From Taudactylus pleione (lineage: Eukaryota; Chordata; Amphibia; Anura; Myobatrachidae): a stretch of 64,000 nt of DNA. The translations under genes and the position numbers were made by a program. The DNA is taken from contig JAUIMM010000115.1 in assembly GCA_031769625.1 (NCBI GenBank), forward strand, positions 19,980,501 through 20,044,500, given 5' to 3'. The notes below the pieces were generated by a model that was not told the origin of the DNA, ran no database searches, and was given only the letters and a program-made list of their open reading frames with translations. Below, piece after piece: positions 43,316 through 54,579 of this stretch. The first letter of the stretch is position 1; each line of letters starts with the position of its first letter.

Positions 43316-44757
43316 GAGAACAAGTGATTTTAAAATAAATCTCTTCTTGTTAGACAGCAAATACCAGAAACAAGTTTACTTCTCCAAGTTGATGCAATGC
43401 TGCTGCCTGCAGGTAATTGTAAAGATAACAGGTAAGCCACATACCTGCTTCATAACCTGAAAGAGGAGTCATGTAAAAATGTAAATATTTTTTACTTATT
43501 ATCCTTTGTTACTATCCTTAGTTCTTATACCACTGACACATTCTGCTGCTTTGCACAAGTAGGTAGACAACCTAAACATATGATAAGTAAAACACAAGAC
43601 AAGAATAAAATATCACACCTATGAATTTCAGAGGAGTGAAACTTTTCTGAGTAATATACTGAAATGTTTCACTCATATTTTGTTCCTCATCTCTTTGTTT
43701 CCCTCAACAACAGAGAAAACAGGTCTGCACTTCGTGATGGTTTCTTTAGGAAAGGAACCTTCAACAGCTTTCTTGGAGGCAGGCTCCTGCAATACATTTC
43801 CCTTTCTCATTTTGGTAAAGCTTCAAAATTGGGAAGGATGCTACATAAACATTATGGTTCTGGTATAAAAGATAGCAGTGGAGTGTGGTGAGGTCAATGG
43901 CTGGGGAGGCACACATGGAGATGGGTCTGAGTGCTAGGAGCCTGTCTCACCCCCTACTCACTGTAAATCCCCCCTCACTACACTAAGTTTCAGTGTCAAT
44001 TGATTCTACTACCTGCATCACTATGTCTCCTGCTGCTGGCTGAACACTGCAATGCACTTCCTGATCACATGACACATCCAAGGCAGGGGCGTATTTATAA
44101 TGGGTGCAGGGTGTGCAGTGTACACGGGTCCACGGGGGCCCGCACCACACACCCTGTACCCATATTATTTAAAACTTACCTCTCACAAGTCCCGCGTCGG
44201 GTCTCGCAGCGCTACTCAAAATTGCCGTGCCATTTCCCTAGCGATCTGCGCATGCAAAGTAGACTCTGGGCACACTCTATTGCCCAGAGTCTACTGATTC
44301 TGTGGTCGCCGGCCAGCCACGTCAGTCAGCTGCCATCCACAGGGGTGAGAGGAGGGGCCTGTGATGGGGGATACACATGGGCCCCCTCCTCTCTAAAGAC
44401 GCCCCTGATCCAAGGTGTCCATCAGTGCTCAAGGCATGCCTCCATACCAAGTGGCATGCCTCTAGTAGCTCTTTTTCTGTACAGCTTACTACCTGTGATT
44501 TGGCCCCACCCCAAACTCTGCAAGCAGTGACTGACTATACAGAAGCGAGGCTGAGCTATTTACTGCCTCATCTCTCATCTCCCTGCAGTCCCAGGGAGCT
44601 CCACAAAGCTGGTGAGTGTTAACTATAAAAATGATTACAATAAACAAAGAAGATGTTTAAAAGTTATAAATATTGTCTTTGTATTTGCCACAAATCAGGG
44701 TTGGTTTGGGCTGGAATAGGCGTGGGAGGCTGAAGAGGGGACTTGGGGGGTGTGAAT
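43316..44757. other. Unassigned intergenic DNA
   Basis: Several open frames up to 176 codons (44000-44530) overlap on one strand but none carries a domain that I recognise and codon pattern gives no support. Possibly old repeats; no gene is claimed. Confidence 0.35.
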
Positions 44758-44989
44758 TGATAAATCTGTTATTAAGCTATCCAATTAAGACTCCATCTTG
44801 TCACAAGATGGTGTGTGCCTTTAAATATTCATAGCTTTAAATGTATAATATTATAAAGACTTATTTCTGCTGAGCTATGAGCTGAAGAACTTTGGGATGT
44901 ACAAACATGCAGATAACGTTATGAATAAATAAGACTGTGTATACTTACCCCCCTAACATTCCCACATGTACAGATAGAATGCTAACAAA
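44758..44989 (+). repeat. 5' LTR of the endogenous retrovirus (interrupted)
   Basis: Starts TGATAAATCTGTTATTAAGC and matches the 3' copy to its end at GCTAACAAAG, where a hairpin-rich element begins. Contains a short palindrome CATCTTGTCACAAGATG (44802-44818) and AATAAA (44925-44930). The rest of the LTR is missing or displaced. Confidence 0.75.
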
Positions 44990-45243
44990 GGCCCTGATTC
45001 AGAGCCGGACGCTCTGACCAGAGCGCTCGCTCTGAATCAGGGCCAACCTCCATTAATATGGAGCTTCCTCCTGGACGCTCGTATAGCTGTGGGTCACCAC
45101 CCACAGCATATACGAGCGTACAGGATGATGGTCGCGATGGTCTTGACCATCGCGACCATCGAAACTGCGAGCAAAAGCCTGCGGTTGGGTTTTTCAACCG
45201 CAAGGCCAAGAGTGATTTTGGCCTTGCGGTTGAACACTTATAG
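44990..45243. mobile_element. Hairpin cluster of the GGGCCTGATTC foldback family
   Basis: Begins GGCCCTGATTCAGAGC and contains a 55-bp dyad (44990-45044), CGCTCGTATAGCTGTGGGT with inverse (45076-45119), GATGGTCGCGATGGTC with inverse (45127-45160) and GCGGTTGGGTTTTTCAACCGC-type arms (45181-45235). It matches the minus strand of 57000-57189. Only the one terminus is clear. Confidence 0.65.
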
Positions 45244-45244
45244 G

Positions 45245-46680
45245 GGTTCAAAATAGGGATGACTGGGAGGCATGCTAAAGGAAAGGTCTCAAAAGAAAGG
45301 GGCATGGTCACACAATAGTATTCCCAATTCAAACTACACCACACAGTAGCACAATCTTATTCACATTACACCGCACATAGTGCCCCTGATTCACATTACA
45401 CCACATAGTAGTGTCCCATATTTATGTTCTGACACACAGTTGTGCCCCTTATACACAATGCCCACAGTAGTAGTGCCCCTTATACACAATGCCCACAGTA
45501 GTAGTGCCCCTAATACAATGCCCACAGTAGTAGTGACCCTTGTACAATGCCTACAGCAGTAGTGGCACTTATACATAATGCCCAGAGCAGTGGTACCCCT
45601 TCTGCAGTGCCGTCAGTAGTGGTGCCCCTTCTGCAATGCCCCCATTAGTAATGCCCCCAGTATTAATGCCCCCTGTAGTAGTGCCCCCAAAAGTAATGCT
45701 CCCTGTATTAGTGCCCCCAGTAGTAATGCCCCCTGTAAAATTGCCCCCAGTAGTAATGCCCCCTGTAAAAGTGCCCCTGTAATAATGCCCCAAGAAGTTA
45801 GCCCCCAGTAGTAGTGCCCCTGTAATAATGCCCAGTAGTAGTGTCCCTGTAATAATGCCCAGTAGTAGTGCCCCTGTAAAATTGCTCCCAGTAGTAGTGC
45901 CCCTGTAATAATGCCCCCAGTAGTAGTGCCCCTGTAATAATGCCCCCAATAGTAGTGCCCCAGTGATAATGTCCCCAGTAGTAGTAGTGCCCCCAGTAGC
46001 CCCTGTAGAAGTGCCCCAAGTAGCCCCTGTAGTAGTGCCCCCAGTAGCCCCTGTAGAAGTGCCCCCAGTAGCCCCTGTAGTAGTGCCCCCAGTAGCCACT
46101 GTAGTAGTTTCCCCAGTAGCCCCTGTAGAAGTGCCCCCAGTAGCCCCTGTAGAAGTGCCCCCAGTAGCCCCTGTAGTAGTGCCCCTAGTAGCCCCTGTAG
46201 TAGTGCCCCTAGTAGCCCCTGTAGTAGTGCCCCTAGTAGCCCCTGTAGTAGTGTCCCCAGTAATAGAGCCACACAAAACACACACAAAAAAACAATTTAT
46301 TTACCTTAAGCCCCAATCCTGAATCCGCTGCCATCCGCTGCTCCTCGTTACTATGGGAGAGACGTCATGATGTCTCTCACATAGTGCCCATGGGAGAAGC
46401 CTAGCCGGAGCTCAGAAGTGAGCTCCGGCTGTTGCTGTGGGGAGCCGGGCGTCCGCTGGTAAAATCTCAGCGGGCACCCGGGAAATCGAGACTCACTGGG
46501 GGAAGGACTGTGGCGTGGGGAGGGTGGATGGGAAGGAGTGTGGTGCAGGGGGGGACGGGCGGGGAAGTAGTGTGGCGGCAAGAGGAGGGTATGAGTTTGG
46601 CCGCGCTGGGGATTGAGCACCCTCTGCTGGCTGGCGCCCTAGGCACATGTGTAGTCAGTGTAACGGGCAGGCTGGCCCTG
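45245..46680 (-). mobile_element. hAT-fb related element, copy 7
   Basis: The right end reads GGGCAGGCTGGCCCTG, a CAGGG-type terminus in inverse. The left end is not resolved. Minus-strand order: GAGCTC hairpin (46410-46428), CRE-like dyad (46350-46382), donor-like AAG|GTAAAT (about 46307), then a minisatellite (45440-46262, themes GTAGTAGTGCCCC and GTAGCCCCTGTAGAAGTGCCCCCA). The Gly/Thr- and Leu/Gly-rich open frames (up to 238 codons) come from the repeat and are not genes. Confidence 0.65.
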
Positions 46681-48110
46681 GGTGTATATTTAATGACATT
46701 TAAATGTGTTGTTAGTGAGATATTCAAAGATTTTAAAATATGGCATAATTGTTCACAAACGGCTCAGTAAAGAAAAAAATCTCTGTGTATGCTGACTTTT
46801 GTCATTCCACAGGCCAGCGAGCAAATCACAATTGTTTTATTTTTAATATGTAACCTTTGTTTTATTGCAAAAGTGTATTTATTTTTTGCTATTGACATTT
46901 GTTTTGGTGATACTACATAAAAATGTATGAGTGTTGTATGGTCATGGTATTTCAGAGACAATGTAAGTAATGCTGTCCACTTTTACCTTAATCCTGTACA
47001 AGGACTTATAAGGTTATTGTTATTTACATATATGTTACCCACAGTGAATAAGTTGGATTATAGCATTGAAGTGTTTACAACAAGTGTTGAAATATAACAA
47101 TTATTGAGAAGGTAACATTAATAACATAAGGATTATCCTCATCTCAGTAAACCTATCTGTATGCGTATTAGAATAGAAAATACATAGCCAAACAATCATA
47201 GGAAGATACTGTAGCCCTCAGAATTATCTACCTCTCAATATGATCAGTCATAGAGTCCTGCAATATGTTGTACCCGTCTGGGGCTACTAAAAATGTTATT
47301 CATTTCAAATTAATCTCACCAGAACATTTGACCTCCTCTGTAGTCCCGGCCACTGGCCTGGATGGTCAAATACAGTATTTACAAAGGGCAAATCCATTGT
47401 AGATTATTGTAAATAATGGTGTAATAGTCTCAGATGACTGCCTGCCCTAATATTTTACAGGCAGATCTACTGTCAGCATTAAATGCTACAATAGAATACA
47501 AAGTTGGGGAAGCAATTTTAGCTTCCAAACCAAGACTTCTTAGAAGAATAGTCTTTGTTACAAGTAACACGCATCAATAGATCTCATTAATGTTGTCAAC
47601 ACTGAAAAGTCTATACTGAAATGAGATGTTTGCTAGAGTCCCTGATATGTATGGGCACAAGATAAAATAGATATAAGACTACTGCCCATTTAAATTAAAT
47701 TTAAAGCTAACATGTGTGGCCAGTTAAACAATACCCTTTCAGATCAGATCAGATAACCAAATAGGTGGAAGGTTACAGGTTTATTACACTAATGGTACCT
47801 AATCTGTACACCTTGTTGAATGACATACCACCCACCTCATAGTGTTTTACCACCTTTAGTCCCTAACAAAAGAAGCAGTATGTGAGAGACTACACCTGAA
47901 GCTGATGACAATAGACTGTTAGACAGGCCGCACGTGTTGCTGCCATAAGTCAGTACTCCCAAGGGCAACCCACTTATGTGGTAGATCCTGCCCCCAAGAT
48001 TGACTTAAGTACCCTCACAAAGCTCCAAGTACAAGCTCCAGAGGCTGAGAATAGCAAAGCTAGGAGCTAAAAGCAAAGTTAGAAGCTAAAGATAAATGGT
48101 GCTGGGGGGA
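46681..48110. other. Internal retroviral region with no readable gene
   Basis: By position this should hold gag, protease and RT of the provirus, but no motif could be found in any frame. It may be heavily decayed or replaced. Confidence 0.3.
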
Positions 48111-48114
48111 AGGT

Positions 48115-48770
48115 TGATGTTTAGGTCTACCAAAAACACTTTATCCAGTTATGGCCCAGATAATACATGGTGAGGTGCACTTGGGGAAGGATACAATGGT
48201 GGCTATCACCAACCATAATTGGATAGCTCCGGGTTTTGCACAGACAGCAAAGGCCTGTATAACAAGTTGTCTAATATGTGCATTGGAAAATCCGGGTAAG
48301 ACTGTCCCAACTCCTTTGAAAAGTACTCCCCATACTCGGTGTTCCTTACAAAGGATACAAATTGATTTTATACCACTGCCCAAATGTTCCGAATGTGATG
48401 TCCTTTTGTAGGAGCCTCATCAGTCACTAGCCTGGAGGGCAGATGCAAAGACAATGGCCAAGGTAATTAAGATAATTAAGAAAATTATTTTCTACTGTGT
48501 GTTAAGAAAATTATGATTAAGGTCATCTGCAGATATGGTGTACCATTTAACTAAAATACATAGTTAGGTGTTTTCTTCTACTCCAGTCCTTTATCTTGAT
48601 ACAGGTAACCACTGTTTACAACTAGGAGACTGGATGACAATTTGGAAGTATACCAGGAAGGCTATTGAGCCCAGATTTGAAAGTTTATTCCAAATCCTGA
48701 TGATTACATGTCTTTCACTGAAACTTCATGGGAAGGACACCTGAATATATGTCTCCGATTGCAAAAGTCT
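48115..48770 (+). pseudogene. Retroviral integrase relic
   Basis: 48151-48411 encodes the N-terminal zinc-binding domain: HGEVHLGKD then CLICALENPGKT (an H-x3-H...C-x2-C arrangement), followed by IQIDFIPLPKC at the start of the catalytic core, whose D is present. After 48412 the frame is broken repeatedly. A C-terminal stretch GDWMTIWKYTRKAIEPRFES (48630-48690) matches the SH3-like end of retroviral integrase. Most of the core is deleted. Confidence 0.75.
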
Positions 48771-49214
48771 TCTTCCAAGGGGAGTTGGAGTAATTTAATA
48801 TTATGAATAGATACATGTTCCTAGGCCCAAGCCTGACAAAGGCTTGTGGAAATGTATATTTTACTTTGCTTTGTTATAAATTTAATTTTAGCTTTAAAAC
48901 TTTGAGTTGTTATCACAAGTATTAAGCTGAGTAACTGCATATATAGTTTTATATGAAGAGATGAAGCAGTAATATCTAGACTCAATGTATAGTATGTTCA
49001 CAATATAGAAGCTTTAAGCCAAATTGATTGATAATGTTACAGATGAAATATTTGATGTGCGTAATATGAACTGCAATTTAAAGTAAAGGTTATAGGATAG
49101 TTTAGACTGATTACAGTTTAGACTGATTACAGCTGCTAAATAAGATATATGTCTTATAGTTAGACTAGCCTGCTGTAATGTATATAGCTGATAACTTTTC
49201 TGACCTGATATATG

Positions 49215-49520
49215 GACACGTGAAGAACATCAAGGAACTGAAAGACCAGTTTAGGAAAACACATAGTAATCCAGAGTATGATCTTGATGATAATGAATGG
49301 TTTTACTAATTAAACCCAGTTGAATGGTCTAATGAATTTAGTGGATGGATATCCACTTATTGATAAAACTTTAGCTTTGTTTGTAATCACTTCAATTGCT
49401 ATAAAAGTTGCTATTTTTCGAATTAAGAAGTTACTTACAGTTGACTGTTGTTTCTCCAAGGAAAATACATTAAAGGCCTTGATGATGACTCAAGTCTATG
49501 ATAGCATATCTGCCTAAGGC
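49215..49520 (+). pseudogene. Retroviral env transmembrane-subunit relic
   Basis: Broken frames around 49215-49350 resemble the membrane-proximal part of a retroviral transmembrane subunit (DDNEWFY, a stop, LNPVEWSNEFSGWI), followed by a hydrophobic stretch at about 49360-49430. It is short, damaged and recognisable only by position and wording. No surface subunit was seen. Confidence 0.45.
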
Positions 49521-49818
49521 AACATTCCCAGCTGTACCATCTGTGGAACCAGCCTCATTGAAGATGACAAGTAAACATGTGGACAATGCAAGACTATCAT
49601 CATTTCCCTGAATATTCATGACAAGATGGACTGAATAAGAGACAATTAGAGACTGAGGACCGTGAACTTGCTTTATGGGGAATGGAACAATGTGTAATCC
49701 TATGTATAGGTTCCTGTAGATGGGACTTGTGCATAAATGTACCTATACTTAGTATAGCAAGATCATGTTCCTCTTAGGTAGATAGTATAGTATAAAGTTA
49801 TGAATAAAAGATGTAAAA

Positions 49819-50053
49819 TGATAAATCTGTTATTAAGCTGTCCAATTAAGACTCTATCTTGTCACAAGATGGTGTGTGCCTTTAAATATTCATAGCTTTA
49901 AATGTGTAATATTACAAAGACTTATTTCTGCTGAGCTATGAGCCGAAGAACCTTGGGATGTACAAACATGCAGGTAATGTTATGAATAAGACTGTGTATC
50001 CTTACCCCCCTAACATTCCCACATGTACAGATAGAAAGCTAACAAAGACTGCT
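49819..50053 (+). repeat. 3' LTR of the endogenous retrovirus (minimum extent)
   Basis: Matches 44758-44989 from TGATAAATCTG to GCTAACAAAG. The LTR may extend further right, to about 50220, because the 5' copy is truncated at this point. An ATGAATAAAAGATG stretch precedes it. Confidence 0.65.
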
Positions 50054-50454
50054 GTGGTGAGATGTAATCACATGTTGCAATTGTATGAACGCTGTGCTTT
50101 ATACTATTGTCTACACGCAATTATAGTCAGAGCAATTTTTGAACACACAACTGATGGATGTGTCTTGATTTGCATCTCCTGAGGTCTCAGTAATGCAAGG
50201 GTCTGACATACACTAATGAACTTAGGCTGGTCATTAATTACAATAGACCTATCAGAATAAACCTGGGAGGTTAGAGCCAGGATTTCCTCATGTATTGCTG
50301 TGAGGAGGTAGAGGAACTGCAGAGGATTATGGGCCCTAAGGTGAGAACAAGAATAGAGTATCTTTATTAAACAGCAGGTTGGAATGAGAACTGGAGATGA
50401 TAATACTGAATGAATGAGCAGAATTAGTTTGGGACGATGATTCTGGTTTGAGAG

Positions 50455-50820
50455 TTGGATCGGTTTGAGACCAATGTTGACAATTTGAAGAACTTGATGG
50501 ATTTGAATCCGATGTTGAAGAATTGATGAACTTGATCGGTTTGATACTGATGTTGAAGAATTGAAGAACTTAATTGATAAGAGTCTGATATTAATGAATT
50601 GATGAATTTGATCATTTGGGACCGATGTTGATGAATTGAAGAACTTAATTGATACGAGTCCGATGTTGATGAATTGATTAACTTGATCAGTTGTGACCGA
50701 TGTTGATAAATTGAGGCACTTAATTTATATGAGTCCAATGTTGATGAATTGATGAACTTGATCAGTTGGGACCAATGTTGATGAATTGAAGAACTTAATT
50801 AATATGAGTCCAATGTTGGA
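50455..50820. repeat. 75-bp minisatellite inside the LTR, about five units
   Basis: Each unit is a dimer of GATGTTGATGAATTGA-like half-units; the phrase ACCGATGTTG or ACCAATGTTG recurs at 50621, 50696 and 50771, exactly 75 bp apart. Units contain the phrases AACTTGATCAGTTG and AACTTAATTGATAYGAGTC. Minus-strand open frames across it are repeat artefacts. Confidence 0.85.
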
Positions 50821-50967
50821 AGCATTGGATGAGACAGATGGTCGGAGGTACTGGATAAAAACGATGGTGACTGTAAGAACAAGTCTCAGTGGTAAAAACC
50901 AAACTGGTGTGCAAGATGGCATAGAAGACTTGTTTACCAGATATAGGAACTGGATATAATGGACTGG

Positions 50968-51516
50968 GGGCCTGCTTCAGCAAGGAACACAAAGGCGAAA
51001 ATGCACGCACTTGGCCAATGTTTTTGCTCTGTGCGTGCGTATGCACCCCACTGTGCGTGCGCGAACTAGCCAGTGTGATCGGGTTATGGTACGCAGAATA
51101 CACGCAGCATGTATGCAGACCCTTCCAAAATTGATTGACATGAAGTGCTGTTTGTGGGTGGTGATGGGGGGGTGGCCAGGCAAAGGCAAGTGTTATAATG
51201 CCGTTACAAGGGCATGCATAATTAAGGCAGTGTGGTGGCATACGCAGCCATACCATAAGCTGAAGCAGGCAAAATCCTGCGGCAGGTCAGGTCAATCACT
51301 ATTATGCTAATGGGTCCAATGGTTCTCAATGTTACTGATGTTTACGCTATCTTGCATGCTGATCAGGCTATGAGTAAAGAGAGATGGGCGGCTTAATATG
51401 GGGCTGGGTGTCTGCATCTTGTGCTGCAGTCTGTGTGCATGTGCATTGATTAGCATGTTCTCACAGCGGATGGGTGCATGCATCTTCATCCGTGAGTTCC
51501 TTGCTGAATCAGGCCC
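50968..51516. mobile_element. Foldback MITE (GGGCCTGATTC family), 549 bp, 3-bp TSD
   Basis: Ends GGGCCTGCTTCAGCAAGGAAC / GTTCCTTGCTGAATCAGGCCC, with TGG on each side (50965-50967, 51517-51519). Shares its end sequence and a TTGTGGGTGGTGATGGG phrase with the copy at 54112-54576. Inserted in the gypsy LTR. Confidence 0.85.
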
Positions 51517-52049
51517 TGGGACCATTCAGATATTTAGTACCTGGGAACTCAGCATTGAGCTGTAGCTTCAGCAAGAAGCAACATTGTACTGGCAACAGAG
51601 GCCAGTCTGGAAATGGAATTTATAGGTGAGAATCCCCAGGGATTGGATGCTGTGATCAGCTGGTCTGAGAGCAGTGCACTGAGTGGAGAAAGAGCATTAG
51701 GTGACAGATTCCAACATGGCTATGCCCATACTGTTGTTTAGGAGGGAACTCTGGCGTGCAGCCTGTGTGCCATTGTGCTTGGAAGACACACTGTGAGCAA
51801 GAGGCTGTGGAAAGCTATCTCCATACTCATTAAAAGGACACTGAGTGGACGGGGCAGGAGCAGCACAGACAGACCTCAGCACCAACCGGGAGCAATGTGC
51901 AGCATGAGCGGACCTCTGTGCTATACTGAACAGGCACCAGAGCAGTAGGAAAGTGTTTTTAACAGTCTGGAGCATGCCATCACAACCCCCTCCTTGGTGG
52001 GTGGTCCCAGGACACTTCTTAGGCTTTTGTGGAAACTTGGCATGGAACG

Positions 52050-53110
52050 ATTGGATCAACTAGGAGCATGGATGTCAGAGGCAAAAGTCCAGGAACATTC
52101 TTCTGGGCCATAGCCCAACATCCATACCAGATTCTAGAGTCCATAATCATTGCCACTTTGTACTCAACTCCACAATGAGTCTGGACTTTGGGTGCCTTTG
52201 GAAGAACAGAATGAAACCGGAAGAGTATGAGTGGTTTCAATAAACTGGGTTGATGTCATGCTCAATGGCGAATGGCCAAATGTAGTGGGACGCAACTTTC
52301 ATGGATGGCACTCGTAGCCGCAGATTTCGCGTAGAGAGCCAAACTCGATCACCTTCCTTGAGACTGGGAACTGTTTTCCTCTTCCTGTTAGCAAACTTCT
52401 TGTACCGCCCAGAAGCCTTTACAAGGGTGGAGGGGATCTCTTTCCAAAACTTGGAGAAGTGCTGCAAGGTGAGATCAGCAGCTGGAACCTGTGAGGCAGG
52501 AAGTGGCTGAAACTCAGGAGCTCAAGGGTGGAGGACATAAGTGGCACACAAGGGCTTGGAACCAGATGAAGAATGGTACTGATTGTTGTGACAAAATTCT
52601 GCTTAAGGAAGTAATTCAGCCCAGTTGTCCTGAGAGGAGAATACGTATAAACCAAGAAAAAACTCCAGATCTTGGTTGACTCTTTCCATCTGGCGATTAG
52701 ACTGAGATTGGTAGGTAGTGGAGAAATTGAGCTTGACTTGAAGTGAAGAACACAAGGAATGCCAAAACTTGGCGACAAACTGCACTCCCCAGTCAGGGAT
52801 GATTTCAAGAGGTAGTCCATAGAGTCTGAAGATTTCTTGCATAAATAATTAAGCCAACTTGGGAGCTGATGGAAGAACCGTGAGGGGTATGAAGTGAACC
52901 ATCTTGGTGAACTGGTCAACTACCATCCAGATGGTGTTGAACTTGTTTGAAACCAGGAGGTAGGTAATGAAGTCCATTGACATATGTGACCACGATTGAT
53001 ATGGAACAGAGAGAGGAAGTAACTGACCAGCTAGAGATTGTCGAGGCATTTTATGCTGGGCGCACTTGTTACAAGAGGCAATGAAGTTTTGGATGTCTTA
53101 TCTGAGAGAG
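52050..53110 (-). pseudogene. gypsy integrase and chromodomain relic
   Basis: Minus strand. 52600-53050 encodes the integrase core: PYQSWSHMSMDFITYL (first Asp), IWMVVDQFTKMVHFIPL, then IIPDWGVQFVAKFWHSL, where the second catalytic Asp is present in an altered context, and SQSNRQMERVNQDLEFFL (Glu). 52237-52467 encodes the C-terminal domain (FANRKRKTVPSLKEGDRVWLSTRNLRLRVPS). 52080-52180 has VEYKVAMIMDSRIWYG, the start of a chromodomain, then loses frame. A zinc-finger tail (CNKCAQHKMPRQ-like) lies near 53050-53075. Frameshifts occur near 52467 and 52600. Confidence 0.8.
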
Positions 53111-53395
53111 GGTCACCTGTAAGACCTGATAATGAACTCAAAGGTCTTTTGCATGCCTGCATGACCTGCGAAGCAGGAAGCATGAGACCAATGTAGCAGG
53201 TTCTTGCACATGTGGGCTTGACAAGAGTTTTCCCAACAGGTCAGGAGGATTCTACTGGGACTGCAGAGAAAGCTACTAGATCAATGATAAGATGCTTCTC
53301 AGTGGATGTAGTCTCATTTTCTTGCTCCATAGAGCAATAGTGGGCTTAGCCTTTCAGTTCTGGACCCCTGGATGAAAAGACAATTTGAAATGAAA

Positions 53396-54112
53396 TCATG
53401 AGAAGAAGAGAGCCCATCTGGCTTGTCTCGTATTCAGACAATGGGCTGTCTTAAGATATAAGAGGTTTTTGTGGTCTGTGAGAATTGAAAAGAGGTGCAC
53501 AGTTCCTTCCAAAAGATAGCGCCACTCCTCCAAGGCTAACTTAATAGCGAGAAGTTCTTGATATCCAATAGAGTAGATGCACTCAGCCAGAGTGAAATTT
53601 CTGGAGAAAAATCCACAGGGGTGGAGAAGACTATCAGGAGCACATTGAGAGAGCACAGCTCCGACTCCTACAGAAGAAGCATCAACTTCCAAGATGAATG
53701 GCTGTGTGACATCAGGTTGATGAAGGACAGGAACTGAAATTAACTAATGCTTAATTTTTTTGGAAGGCTTCCTTTGCTTCATATGACCACCGGGATGGAT
53801 TGGCACCTTTATGGGTGAGAGCGGTAAATAGGTGCAATGATTGTGGGAAAGTTCTTCCTGAATTCCTAATTTGCTTGGAGCTTTTCTGGGCCCATTTTGA
53901 GACCAGAACCTGAAATGATAAATCCCAGGAAAGGGAATAGAATTGACCTTGAAGACACGCTTCTCCAATTTGCAATAGACTACTGGAATAGAGGAGTCTA
54001 AAAACCACCTTTACTTGCCAGCGATGTTCTTCCAGATCATTGGCGAATATAAGAATATTGTCAAGATAGACAACAACATATTTGTACAACAGATCATGGA
54101 AGAACTCATTCA
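53396..54112 (-). pseudogene. gypsy RT palm/connection and RNase H relic
   Basis: Minus strand. 54010-54110 encodes LNEFFHDLLYKYVVVYLDN, the RT active-site block; the second Asp of the usual YxDD is Asn here. Decayed connection sequences follow. 53396-53700 encodes RNase H ([45 protein letters not shown]), in one open frame of about 98 codons. A foldback MITE lies immediately upstream at 54112-54576. Confidence 0.8.
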
Positions 54113-54576
54113 GCAAGAAACGCAAGTGAGAGAACGTACGCAATCAGCCACTGCGTGTATACGCTAATCAATGCACAGCATAAGATGTAGAAGCCCAGCA
54201 CTACACAATGCTGCCCACTTCCCTTTACTCAAAGCCTGAGCAGTATACAAGACAGCGGAAACATCGGTAAAATCGAGAACCATTTGAACCATACGCACAA
54301 TAGAGGTTGACCTGATGTCATGCAGGATTTTGGCCACTTCCTGCACAACATCCTTGATGTCCCAATATACAGGCACACCTGTGTTTGCCCAACCACCCCC
54401 ATCACCACCCACAAACGGCACTTCCAGTCAATCAATATCAGAAGGGTCTACATACACACTGCATTTAGTCTGCGTAACCTTACCCAATTGCACTGGCTAG
54501 TTCGCGCATGCACAGTGCGAAAACATCAGCTGAGTGCGTGCATTCTCTCACTTGCGTTCCTTGCTGAATCAGGCCC
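54112..54576. mobile_element. Foldback MITE (GGGCCTGATTC family) inside gypsy RT
   Basis: Right end TTGCTGAATCAGGCCC (54561-54576). The left end is a decayed inverse (ATTCAGCAAGAAACGCAAG) that blends with gypsy sequence, so its first bases are approximate. Gypsy RT resumes in register on both sides: ...NAPAVFQHY at the right and LNEFFHDLL at the left. Confidence 0.7.
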
Positions 54577-54579
54577 ATA

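Larger units (their letters stand above)
44758..50053 (+). mobile_element. Endogenous retrovirus relic
   Basis: Two direct repeats of about 230 bp (44758-44989 and 49819-50053, roughly 94 percent alike by eye) bracket an integrase relic and an env transmembrane relic in the correct order for a provirus. No gag, protease or RT could be recognised; 46681-48110 shows nothing readable. The first LTR is cut by a hairpin-rich element at 44990, followed by a hAT-fb element. The provirus is ancient and defective, with many stops and frameshifts. Family placement near gamma/epsilon-like retroviruses rests on the integrase zinc-finger wording only. Confidence 0.7.
50345..51984 (-). repeat. 3' LTR of the minus-strand gypsy element
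   Basis: On the minus strand the LTR starts TGTGATGGCATGC directly after the polypurine tract AAGGAGGGGGT (51985-51996). AATAAA (complement of 50363-50368) is a likely polyadenylation signal near the far end. A 75-bp minisatellite and a 549-bp foldback MITE account for much of its length. The far boundary is approximate. Confidence 0.6.

Noticed and set aside
44000..44530. 176-codon plus-strand open frame as a host gene
   Set aside because: No recognisable domain, no splice-site support, and overlapping shorter frames; the sequence looks like unclassified intergenic DNA.
45569..46287. Minus-strand open frames of 238 and 224 codons (Gly/Thr- and Leu/Gly-rich)
   Set aside because: They run through a C-rich minisatellite inside a hAT-fb element, are open in several frames at once, and have no domain.
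50455..50820. CRISPR-like array
   Set aside because: The 75-bp repeats are contiguous without unique spacers, diverged between units and located in an LTR of a eukaryotic retrotransposon.
52600..53110. Domesticated integrase gene
   Set aside because: Frames are broken and the flanking modules are in normal retrotransposon order, so this is a decayed element rather than a host gene.
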